The translations under genes were made by a program, and so were the position numbers. The notes beneath the pieces are model-generated. The model saw only the letters and a program-made list of their open reading frames with translations. It made no database searches and was not told the origin of the DNA. From contig CAXKWD010000005.1 in NCBI GenBank assembly GCA_964059195.1, positions 139,401,686 to 139,465,685 of the forward strand: 64,000 nt of DNA. Reading direction: 5' to 3'. Below are positions 1-9,799 of the stretch, piece by piece; the first letter of the stretch is position 1, and each line of letters opens with the position of its first letter. This DNA comes from Ectobius pallidus (taxonomy: Eukaryota > Arthropoda > Insecta > Blattodea > Ectobiidae).

Positions 1-790
1 GAATTTAAAAAACAGTATTATTTGTGATTTACATTTTTTATAATTTAAGATATTCTTTTGTTCTTGTGATAATTCATTATGTGTTTTGATTAAATAATAT
101 TTTAATTCTGCGGTAGATTAATACAGAAGATGTTTGCAAGTTGGTAAGAGAGTATTTCAATTTAATAAGTCATTTCGAATAAGTACGGTACAATTTATAT
201 GGGAGATGTTTGAAAATTAAGAAAGTAAAAAAATTAAAATAAAAAATAATTACAATTTAAAAAGATAAATGTTTCTGTTAATTGATTTGATTGTATTCTG
301 TTAAAAAATATAGTAATGTTAATGCAAAGTTAAAACTTCTGTTTAATATGTGACGACCTGATTAGTTGCCATATACTTGACGTAAGACAAAGACGTCATT
401 GAGGGTCCAAAAAGCGGTTTACGAAAGATACCAATTATTATTATGAAGTTGAAATTCAGCCTGGAGAGAATCACAGATATTTTGTCGTCATCTTGTATCG
501 TAAGAATTTATGGCACTAGTTTGTCCTCATGACATAGGTACACGTGTGTAAGAAAGCCTGATTGGAATTTCACATTTAATTTTAATGTCTGGTAATTTTC
601 AGTCTTTGTATTTCTGTAGAGGTCTTCATTCACCACGGCATAGGATTCCGTAGATAGAAACATGTCTATTAAATGGGGAATTACGACAGAATTTATCGTG
701 CCTTTGGGCGATCTTGAGGTCGACTCCTGGACAAAGAGCAACGTCACTGAATACCTTGGCATCCTAACAAATATCTCAAAGGTGACTCAA
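1..790. other. AT-rich sequence with one unassigned minus-strand frame
   Basis: No element is recognised in the first 500 bases. At 508-762 (minus) there is an 84-codon frame starting MPRYSVTLLF and ending CHEDKLVP. It resembles no family I know. The bases just before its ATG (ATATTTGTTAG) could serve as a weak splice acceptor, but nothing else supports a gene. Confidence 0.3.
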
Positions 791-799
791 GTTATGGAC

Positions 800-995
800 T
801 TATCGATCAGTTTTTAGATTTTATTTATTTTGTTTTATGTTATTTTAATTATTTTATATTAATTTATTTTATGTTTTTATCTTAAAAGTTACATATGAAA
901 GGTTTATATACAATGTTTCACATTTTTTGCTTTCATTAACGTGCCATCCGAATGACCACATGCTCCTGGTCGGGGGCAGTTCAGAACGGTAAAGT
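800..995 (-). mobile_element. LINE 3'-end remnant with conserved 3'-UTR hairpin
   Basis: On the minus strand 951-990 reads CTGAACTGCCCCCGACCAGG followed by AGCATGTGG, the same CCCGA...CTGCTC-type hairpin block found at 4931-4975, 27301-27340 and 41861-41900. The AT-rich run at 800-900 (TTTATTTTATG motifs) fits the A-rich 3' tail of a minus-strand element. Confidence 0.45.
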
Positions 996-2012
996 TGAGT
1001 TGCGGCCTAATCTCAAATTTACTTACGAATTGCGGGCCTTGTTATTTACGACATGTACAAATTGCAGCCCAGCATACTGAAAGGGACATCGGAGTTGCGG
1101 CCAAGAAATTAGGTAATTAGGTGTTCATTTGCCTATTAGCATTACCCAGGAGACACCGCGGAGGGGGTGGCTGGGTAGTCTCCCAAAAATGTGTTTTGTA
1201 GTAAATTTAAAAAGTTATAAACAACACTGTGAACGTGTATTTCTAGCTGTAGTACCTATATAGTAAGAGTAGGCGAAATAAAAAAAATATCTCAATCTTA
1301 TTTAAAACAGCTCTATAACAACAGAATCAAAATTTATTTGCTGTTCTTGATTTATGCATAGATTTTTGGTATATATTAATTTACGCAAATGTACTTTGAA
1401 ATAAAAATGCTTGCCTCATTTGTGTGTTTCGTAAAAGCATATTATTCCCAATTTACCTACAGAGATGTACATAAAATGCCTTATATATGGATTGTTCCTT
1501 TCAGTCTAAAGTGTCAAGAAACAAGAAGACGAACTTAACTACATTGCCCCCAAGCAAGCCATGAAGCACCGTCCAATAAATCTCTTGTTATTGGATCGGC
1601 TATAATATAGACGTTCCTTAACGATTGATTTCGTAATATAACATACTTGTTAACAACGGTATGTTGACCCAGTGTTGGTGGAAGAAATATGAAATTTAAA
1701 GCTGGTGAAGTTTTTGTGCACTCTTCCGTAAAGCATTTCCCAATCTCCATCTTATTTACCTGCTAGGCATATCAATGTCTTTAACTAGAAGATACTTTAT
1801 GAGGTGGTTAGAGTTCCGCTTAGGCTATATTCCATACTCTTATCGGTTTAATATAACTACAGGAACCACGAAATAACTAGAAGTGTGCTACTGTCCTAGT
1901 AGCAGTCCTGTATGAGTATCTGCTATCCTGATGTTTTCATAAATTCTTTTGATATGCAGAAAATCCTCCTTATAATCACATTTTGAGTAACACGTACGTA
2001 ATGGAATCATTA
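996..2012. other. Unassigned sequence with degenerate GTTGCGGCC repeats
   Basis: Four variants of GTTGCGGCC lie at about 997, 1030, 1063 and 1093. A 71-codon minus-strand frame occupies 1535-1750 (starting MEIGKCFTEE); I do not recognise it and see no splice signals to support it. Confidence 0.25.
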
Positions 2013-2566
2013 TTTATTTATTTATTTAATCAAGAATGAACATTACAGGTATACACTTAATTACAATACTTATGACTATGCTAGCAATACATCATGTACT
2101 TACAATACACAAATATGAAATAGGTGAATAAAAGTAGGAAAGTTTGAATAATTACCTATGTAAAAGTATGGAGTAAAGAGAATGGCAGAGAGTAAAGAGA
2201 ACGAGAGAGATTGAGAAGAAAGCAAGCATGAAAAATGCAATGAAAGAAGAAAGAAAAAAATAAGAGTAAAAGTAAATAATACAAAGCAATGAAGAAATGT
2301 TAGTTGACAATGTAAAGTATACATATATGACTATAGTTAAACAATATTCACACACACAGATTCCTATGAATGACCATTTTGGACAAGTTTTAATAATTGG
2401 CTTGCAGTAGAATTAAATTGTTTAAGATTCATTCCAAACATATCTATATTAAGTGGGTGGATTTGATTGTACCTATTCAAAGTTCTGTTTATTAGTGAAT
2501 TTTTGTGCAAGTCAGTGTTTACTCTAGGAGTAAAAAATAGTTTTCTTAATCTACTATTTTTACTGG

Positions 2567-2572
<6 letters not shown>
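2013..2572 (-). mobile_element. LINE C-terminal fragment with A-rich tail
   Basis: On the minus strand 2572-2364 is open for about 69 codons and ends in TAG. The frame contains FFTPRVNTDLHKNSLINR and LNIDMFGMNLKQF, which resembles the extreme C-terminus of insect LINE ORF2 proteins (the TxLHKNSxxxR and xxDIFxxSLxxF pattern). Left of it the minus strand runs through a purine-poor UTR to an (AAAT)n tail at 2013-2030. A 5'-truncated copy is the likely origin. The clade is uncertain. Confidence 0.55.

Positions 2573-2602
<30 letters not shown>
2572..2602. repeat. (AT)n microsatellite
   Basis: Uninterrupted TA dinucleotides bordering the truncated 5' end of the LINE fragment. Confidence 0.9.
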
Positions 2603-2606
<4 letters not shown>

Positions 2607-4440
2607 TCTTTCTATAAGTTTGTATCGTCAACATGGGAATTAATTATTTTATACAAAAAGCTTAATGACTGACATGCTCTTCTATGTGACAAAGCTTGGA
2701 ATTCAAAATTTTCCAAGAGTTTATCATAATTCATATACAATGGATAATAGCCATAATACCGGTATTAATAGTCACAGACCAACAGCCATTTTGGTGTCTT
2801 AGAATTCATACTTATTCTTGGGTATATTTAGGTCGCTGATGCCAAATGTGCCATTAGTTTTGCCCCTATCAGTTTTTTGTTTTGTGAGATATGCATTACC
2901 ATTATGCATATTATCTGATTTATTGTGTGATGTTTGAAATAAATAAAAAACAGTGCCTATTTTTAGCTTCTAAATCATGTGAAGAAAAAAGCAACACACT
3001 AACATTACATTAACATTACAATAACAATATAACATGGGGTCTTTCAAAAATTTATATTATCAGTTATTGTACAGTCGTTTATGACTTATGAGCTGTCAAT
3101 TTGAGGGCCAAAAAGTAATTCAGCTTTTAGTTTTTCTGTACTTCGTCCTACGTGTCCAAAGCATGGTCGCTAGCTATATTATCAATCAAGATTTTGTTTC
3201 GCTTCTAAGAGTTCACGAATAAAATCTTTATAAAAGTAGAACTGGTGGAGAAAAACTGTTTACATATTTGGAATAAGCACACTAAGTATGCTATCTAAGC
3301 ACCTTACTGTCACATAACAGGATGCCTTGATTGTAAAGTGTAGGCATCGGAAGTAGTAGAAAAGATGAAAAGGTTTTAAGATTAAGCAAAAGTAATAGAA
3401 ACACGAAAAGAAAGTAAAAGAACAAGAAAAACATAATATATGTTGGCAGAAGAAAGATATGAGTAGCGTGCTGGGATCCTGATGCTCGAAATTACGTAAA
3501 AACTGTAGAGAATATTCCAAGCTAAAAAACTTCCTCCTTCATTTGTGACTCTGTCGAAACAAGAATATTAGGTGTCTACTGTGGATCGTATTCCACATTA
3601 AAGAGCAGATGACTGTTACTGTATGAGATTCCTTATTCAAATAGTATGTGGAACCAGTCACCACACCATGAGCTTACGGTTCGTGTAATAAGTCACGAAA
3701 TAAATTAAAAGGCATTTTGTTTACATTAAGAGTAAGAGAGATTGGGATAGAGTGGGAGGAAAGAAGCGGCAAAGAAGGCAGAAGAAGTTGAAAAGAAGAA
3801 AATGAAAAATAAACTCAATGAACTGAAAAGTGAAGTTGAAAATAAGAAATCTCGCCTGTTCTACTGCATTGAAAATGTGCATTGAGAAGTACAAGCCCTA
3901 AGCAAAGTGGGTAAATTAGCACTGGGCTACAACATACTCGCTAATGCACGGTAATCAGAGCAAGATTTCTTAAATCAAGTGAATAACTTACCTGTACTTA
4001 AGTCATGCCGACATTGACCAAGCCGGTCTTGCCTATAGCGACTATTTGAACTGTACTTCAGACTATCAATAGGACTATAATTCACAATTAACTCCAGTTG
4101 TACAACCTATACTTGAGAACGTCAGTACCGTTTCGTACGTGTTGTAATGCGCACTATGGTAAGAAAAAAAATCACTGTTTCAAAGATTTCTAAGTCAAGA
4201 TCCATACGTAAACGCGTGTTTTTACTTTCTCTATTATCACTTTTAGTAGATGGTATTTGTTTATTATTGTCACAAAATTTAAATTCTATTTTACATTAAG
4301 GTATTGAGAATATAATGTAGTATATATTCATAAACAAAATACAAACAATAAAACAATATATCGATGACTTATTGCATACATGTGTTAAGTTGGTTGGGGA
4401 GGCACTTCTAAGTCTATTGTTACTCCTTTATTATTACTGC
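2603..4440. other. Unassigned AT-rich sequence
   Basis: No element or gene recognised. 3340-3440 and 3735-3850 are purine-rich (AAAGAAG-type). An 86-codon frame at 3260-3520 (minus) is low in complexity (Phe/Ser/Cys-rich) and is merely the complement of the purine-rich tract. Confidence 0.3.
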
Positions 4441-4444
4441 AAAA

Positions 4445-5075
4445 ACGTATAATAAAGATTTGCTTAAAGAAATCTTTGGATTAACCTACGCAACTTATCT
4501 TCCCTGAATTTAATGTAATAAATATTTTGAATTTATATAAAAGAAATTTACTTATTTTTATCCATAAACATAAATCTAATTTTAAAACACATTTTCACCC
4601 TCATAACACAAGACGAATTGCCTTCTCACCCTTAATTGACATTAAGTGTAATACATCAACTGCGCTGAAACATGGGTTTAATTTTGGTGTAAGACTATAC
4701 AATAATGTATTAAGAAAGCATCCAGATATAAATAACATGAATGTGAAAATTTTTAAGAATAGAATAAGGTATATTATAAAATAGTTATTCTAAAATAGTT
4801 CTTATTTTCTTGATGTATTTTATATGCAAATGTTAACAGTAATGACATTTTATGTTTTAAGAATATATTTTATGTTTTGTGATGTTTGCATGTGTATGTG
4901 TGTGTGTATGATATTGCTGTACGTTTTAAAACTGAACTGCACCCGAGCCCGAGCATACTGCTCTTTCGGGTGTTTATCACTTGTATAATATTGTATTTGT
5001 ATTTTTGTATTTGTATAATATATAATAATTGTATTTGTATAATATATATTTATATAAAGTTCAAGTCATTAAATC
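4445..5075 (+). mobile_element. L2/CR1-like LINE 3' end: C-terminus of ORF2 plus 3' UTR
   Basis: From about 4447 to 4784 the plus strand encodes the tail of a LINE ORF2. Segments such as NVINILNLYKRNLLIFIHKH, FHPHNTRR and KHGFNFGVRLYNNV match the usual end of CR1/L2-type ORF2 proteins (xHxxNTRxx ... GxKxYNxLP). One stop lies upstream of codon NLYKR. The 3' UTR carries the hairpin block at 4931-4975 (CCCGAGC...CTGCTCTTTCGGG) and ends in TTGTATTTGTATAAT repeats. 5'-truncated and dead. Confidence 0.7.
4931..4975 (+). repeat. LINE 3'-UTR hairpin, copy 1
   Basis: CTGAACTGCACCCGAGCCCG then AGCATACTGCTCTTTCGGGT. The CCCGA and TCGGG arms can pair around a GAGCATACTGCTC inner stem. Related blocks at 951-990 (-), 27301-27340 (+) and 41861-41900 (-). 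Confidence 0.65.
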
Positions 5076-5079
5076 CATG

Positions 5080-5435
5080 TTAATATCTAATTATCACGAA
5101 TGTGCTCTCAGGAAGAGTACCGGTACGTACAAAAAATTGTCCCTGCAGAAAATATATTAAGCTTCTTTTTTTTCACTAGTTACATTTATATAGAGTGAAG
5201 ATATACCTCAGGAGCTTCAAAATTTCAACTTAACATATTTAACCCCAAAATTGTACTTAACACGTATGCACCCTAAGCCATCGACATGTGTGTAGTGCAT
5301 GAGATGGCTTGCTGTAATGGACGAGAAATTTTACATTTTTAACATAAACTGACTACGAGCTTGATTTCGGGGAAAATATGTTACTTTGATTACTTTCATT
5401 TTTCACTTGAACTAGCTTTGTCTTTGATATCAATT
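5080..5435. other. No feature seen
   Basis: AT-rich spacer between the LINE tail and a SINE. Nothing recognised. Confidence 0.4.
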
Positions 5436-5728
5436 ACAGCGAAGCGCAATCGGTTGAGGCACTGCGCTTTAAACCAAAAGGTCGCGGGTTCGATCCCCGA
5501 AGAGGTCGTTGGGATTTTCAAGTAACCTAATCCTTCTGTTAACACTAATTCTTCTATTAACACTATGACCCTGGGATTGACTCATCATCTAACATAAATG
5601 AGCAATCCTGGGGGTTGGTTCCACCTTACCACATTCATGTCCCGAAAGATTAGAAGAATCAGGGAGCCTCAATTTCCTGGATCTCTAAGGACCCACAACG
5701 GCCTGTAAAGAGACCACTTTATTTTCAT
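5436..5728 (+). mobile_element. tRNA-derived SINE, family 1, copy a
   Basis: A tRNA-like head contains an A-box-like GCGCAATCGGTTGAGG and a B box GGGTTCGATCC. The body (TTGGGATTTTCAAGTAACC, then GGGATTGACTCATC, then GAGACCACTTTATTTT) matches the copy at 47771-48070 throughout. Confidence 0.75.
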
Positions 5729-5949
5729 CTTGGTTCAGAAGTCATATACTCTTATGAGTACAGCTGGAAACACATTTACACTGCTCCAGAAAGATAACAG
5801 CTAGATTAGTCCATAAAAAGTGGAGAACATTATGTAAACGAAATGCATGAACTTTGGCCAAAAATATTTTGTATAGGCCTACACGGGGGTCTATTAGCAA
5901 ACCCGGCAATCTCCATTGAAAAAAGTGTGCGTGGAACGCCACGCGACAG

Positions 5950-6472
5950 AAGTGAAACTTGTTTTAATTTTTGGATTTTTTCAATTTTAGATTATTGGAT
6001 TCTTCTATTTTGGATTATTGGACTTTTTAATATTGGGTTTTGGACATTTTTAATTTTGGATTTTTTAATATTTGATCTTCCATTTTTTTTTTAATTTTGT
6101 AATTTTGGATTGTTAAATTTTAGATCTTTGAATTGTTTACTTTTTGGATTTTTTAATTTTTTAATTTTTAATATTTGTATTTTGTATTTTCAAATTTTAG
6201 ATTTTTTAGATTTTGGATTTTTAATTTTTTAAATTTTGGATTATTGATTGTTTTAATTTTGAATATTTTTATTTTTAAAATTTTGGATATTTTAATTTTT
6301 AATTTTTGGATTTTTTATTTTTTAATTTTGGATTTTTGGACTTTTTAATTTTGGATCTTTAAATTTTTAAATTTTGGATTTTTTAAATTTTGGACCTTTG
6401 AATTTTTTTGTTTTTATATAAGTTATTTTATATTTTCGATTTTTTAATTTTGGATTTTTAGATTTTTTAAAT
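5950..6472 (+). repeat. T-rich, C-depleted degenerate repeat (TTTTGGATTTTTTAATTT)
   Basis: Over 500 bases are built of variants of TTTTGGATTTTTTAATTT with almost no C on this strand. The short frame overlapping its start (ILDYWILLFWII) is a by-product of composition. Confidence 0.85.
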
Positions 6473-6619
6473 TTTAGATAAGCCTAATCATGAGTTGATT
6501 GTTTTCTGTGCAGTCCGTTCCGTCACACCTTACTAATTTCGTTTGAGCGTTACACAAGCTCCCGATTTACCCCTATCGCGGCTAAAGAAGTTTCACTTCA
6601 AAAAGACCAAAATGCTAAT

Positions 6620-6770
6620 TTGTAATACAAGTTTAATGCATTCCCTACTGTATAATAATTAATGTATGTGTTGCAAATCTGACTTTCTACATAAGGGAGA
6701 AAGTCAGATTTGCCACACGTATACTAAATAAGTAGTAAAATGCATTAAACTTTTATTACTCAATAACATC
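6620..6770. repeat. Imperfect palindrome
   Basis: The core AAATCTGACTTTCT / AGAAAGTCAGATTT is separated by ACATAAGGG. Outer arms TTTAATGCATT and AATGCATTAAA extend the pairing to about 150 bases. Confidence 0.75.
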
Positions 6771-6859
6771 TTAATATATTTTTTACACTCCTTAGCTAGT
6801 AAGTGTTTCTTACGACAGTTGTTTACATGGCTCGTAACTTGACATTACCACACGCAATC

Positions 6860-6920
6860 TTGTTGCTAGGGGCGACGGGCGGAAAGTGAATTGTTGCTAG
6901 GGGCGACGGGCGGAAAGTTA
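6860..6920 (+). repeat. 31-bp tandem duplication
   Basis: TTGTTGCTAGGGGCGACGGG plus CGGAAAGT occurs at 6860 and again at 6891 without change. Confidence 0.9.
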
Positions 6921-7800
6921 CTTTACCGCCCGCAAATGCTTATTTGCGAGCAGAAATGACCAAGGCCTCCCCGCTTTATAAATATTCGGTTGCCATAAAC
7001 AATAACAAATGCGAATCCCTTTCTGAAATAAGCACCATTCTTCAAGTCTGTATTTACATAATATTTTCAGGTAATATCACAATTAATATAATTAAATTGA
7101 TATAAGTAACCGTCGTGCAAAAAATAGCATGCAACACACGGACCGTAAAAGCATTTACGGGTCTCGAAAACTTAAAAACCCTCGGCTGCGCCTCGGGTTT
7201 TCAATCTGTTTCCTCGACCCGTAAACGTGCCTTTCCGCCCTTGTGTCGCAATCACCGCCGTCTCGAGAATTACACTGCCTGTCCTATGCTTTATTTTAAC
7301 ATGGAGTTCAGAGTATTGTTAAATTGCCTAATTTATCCAGTAGAGGCGACACAGTTCACACCCAGATTGCAGCAATCACTAATCAAAATAAGCATTAAAC
7401 AGACACAGATACTTGTGTTATTTGTTTAGAACGTAATATTATTCCAGTATATGACACTTACCTTGAAATGGAATTTTGGAGCAATAATTAAAATAAATGT
7501 AAATTAATTAGACGCATTGATAGACTATATTATGAGCACCGCCGTCTCTATGAGTAATACAGTTTAGAAGGCAGTGATTATGAGACGGCGGTGACAGCAC
7601 TACATAATCAACAATGTCATAGCAAAAAACAAGAAGCAGTCTGGGTGTGAAAGGTGCTGCCATCTGTAATGTCGCCGAGTACGCAAAATTAGCCGTATAG
7701 GACAGGCAGTGTATACACGATTAATACAGTTTAGAAGGCAGTGGTCGCAATATACTATTTCTTTAAATGGAGATTGCAGGGTTTGCTAATAGACCCCTCG

Positions 7801-8480
7801 GTGACGTTAAATAAACAGAGAAAATCTAACAATTTTATTAGCCTATTCTGATATCGCTTTGAATTATTTTGTTGCCTTATCTGACACCGTACAGAGAAGT
7901 GTAATGCTATTCTACATATTTTCTGATGCAGAATGCAGAAACACGAAAAAATTATTTTGTTAGTCACGATCTTGTCACACGTTTATTCATTTGCACTTGG
8001 TTATTGGTGTTGGTTGGAGACGTATTCTTCCCATACACATCGCATGTGCATTACATAATTGTGGATAGGCCTATCACATTTCTCTTTCCTTTCACTATCT
8101 TGTCCATATTGTTTCCACGTTATGTACTACATTTCATTATTGATTATATAGAATATATTTCGTTCTAATATAGTTATCCAGTTTAATGCCAGGACGAAAA
8201 CACCAATCTCTATTAAGCCTTTCTGAGTTAAATTTAATGTACGAATATAAGTAATTATTAAATGAAATCATCAGTGGGCTTTAAGTGTTAAATCTGTGAA
8301 AATAATTTAAATGGAATGCCTGGTTTCTATAAATGACAAATTTAACGTGCCCATAATGATCTTCACATATTGTAAAAATCAATACTGTATTTATCTTATA
8401 GCTCTTGTTTTAAAACAATATTTTGAGATGACGAATTTAGGCTATACGTCAGTAGCAGTGAAAAGGCTAACAGAAGTACC
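7801..8480. other. No feature seen
   Basis: AT-rich sequence. An 80-codon plus frame at 7926-8168 has no recognisable content. Confidence 0.35.
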
Positions 8481-9120
8481 GCCTGCGTAGTCTAGAGGTA
8501 GTGTCACCGATTGTGGTTCCGCAGGATAGGATTCGATCCCCTGGTCCTCCTCGGAATTTATAAGAAGTAGAGATTTCTGGAACGGGGTGCACTTAGCCTC
8601 ATGACACCCACCGAGGAGATAATCGATAACGAATTAGCGCTTCCAGTCCAGTAAGTCATCCGGGAAAAAGCAAATATAAGGTGCATCTTCGCATGAGACA
8701 AATCCCGCCCAACCCACCCCCAGTGATCTAGCCACGATACCACGATCTAGCGAATTCTTCGAGGATGAACAGGCTGACAAACCGCTGGGTACAAGGCAAA
8801 CCTGTGGGTACAAGGCAAATACTCTCGCATTTTTAATATTTGGTACAAAAGGCACTCTAGAATTTTTAATATTTGGTACAAGGGGCACTCTAGCAGTTTT
8901 AATATTTGGTACAAGGGGCACTCTCGCATTTTTAATATTTGGTACGGTCGGGAGTGTCGGCGACAATATACAAGGATAGTTTGTCACCCTGCTTCGCTGA
9001 GAAACAAAATGTGAATATCGAGTGGGCGGAGCTTAAAATGCACCTTGTATATGGCTTTCGCCAGTCATCCTTGGCATTCGCCATGCTGACCACATGCCTT
9101 CAATTCTACCATCTGTAACG
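8481..9120 (+). mobile_element. tRNA-derived SINE, family 2, copy a, interrupted
   Basis: The head GCGTAGTCTAGAGGTAGTG and B box AGGATTCGATCC are followed by CTCCTCGGAATTT and CTGGAACGGGGTGCAC, shared with copy b (9439). The matching 3' body (ATGCTGACCACATG, CTACCATCTGTAACGCC) resumes only at about 9080-9110, after the 33-bp array at 8815-8946, so the SINE appears split. Confidence 0.6.
8815..8946. repeat. 33-bp minisatellite, about four units
   Basis: Units of TTTTTAATATTTGGTACAAG plus GGGCACTCTAGCA repeat with exact 33-base spacing (GGTAC at 8842, 8875, 8908 and 8941). The period is a multiple of three, so two minus-strand frames stay open through it. Confidence 0.88.
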
Positions 9121-9438
9121 CCATTGAGTTTAGCCTAACTGTTCAAAAGAGCTGAATCATTTATCTAATGAGGTCGTTTGTAAACGTCTTTAGAAATAAT
9201 TTCGAAGAAATTTTTCCTTCCGTAAGTTTCAAATTGAGAAAATTTGATAATATGACGGAATTTCAGTGTAGCCTATGGCTCTAATGATAAGATTATTCAT
9301 GAGCCTTCATAAATTCATCCTCAAGTCCACTAGTAGAGTGACCTGCGATAAAGGCCTCTAGCGAACATACCCCCAAAAATATAGGCCTATTGCAAATAGA
9401 GATGTATAAGATGTACAATATATATAATTTTCTAAGAC

Positions 9439-9700
9439 CGCCCGGGTTCGATCCCCTGTACCTCCTCGGATTTTTCTGAGGTAGGGAGGTCTGGAACGGG
9501 GTGCACTCAGCCCCATGATTCCAATTGAGGAGCTACTTGGTAGAGAAGTAGCGACTCCGGTCATGGAAACCATTAACGGCCGTGGGTGTCGTCATGCTAA
9601 CCACATACCCCCAAATCCCGCCATCTGCCTTATGGTAGATGACACAGCGGTCGGGTGGTAGGCCTTGTCCCTTCAGGAATGTAGCGCTTTTGAAAAATAT
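9439..9700 (+). mobile_element. tRNA-derived SINE, family 2, copy b
   Basis: B box GGGTTCGATCC, then CCTCCTCGG, GGTCTGGAACGGGGTGCAC, GGCCGTGGGTGTCGTCATGC and CGCCATCTGCC. The order matches the minus-strand copy at 49497-49835. A further B-box scrap (CCCGGGTTCGATCCC, CCTCCTCGG) lies at 9768-9799. Confidence 0.72.
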
Positions 9701-9799
9701 ATAATTTTCTAAACTGACGAAGTTATGATAGATCTATATTAATAACTAAAATAACTAAGATTCCCAAGCCCGGGTTCGATCCCAGTACCTCCTCGGAAA

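Larger units (their letters stand above)
5883..7800. mobile_element. 1.9-kb inverted-repeat element (GGGGTCTATTAGC ends)
   Basis: The left end reads GGGGGTCTATTAGCAAACCC followed by GGCAATCTCCATT. The right end at 7763-7797 is its reverse complement with one mismatch. No convincing target duplication is visible. Inside are a T-rich low-complexity tract (5950-6470), a palindrome (6620-6770), a 31-bp tandem duplication (6860-6920), and inverted CACCGCCGTCTC / GAGACGGCGGTG motifs at about 7250, 7540 and 7582. No coding sequence is credible, so it is either non-autonomous or of unknown type. Confidence 0.55.

Noticed and set aside
1535..1750. 71-codon minus frame as a host exon
   Set aside because: Unrecognised, no convincing splice sites, and frames of this length are expected by chance in 64 kb.
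5843..6094. 83-codon frame rich in Ile/Leu/Phe/Trp as a membrane protein
   Set aside because: It is a direct product of the TTTTGGATTTTT low-complexity tract.
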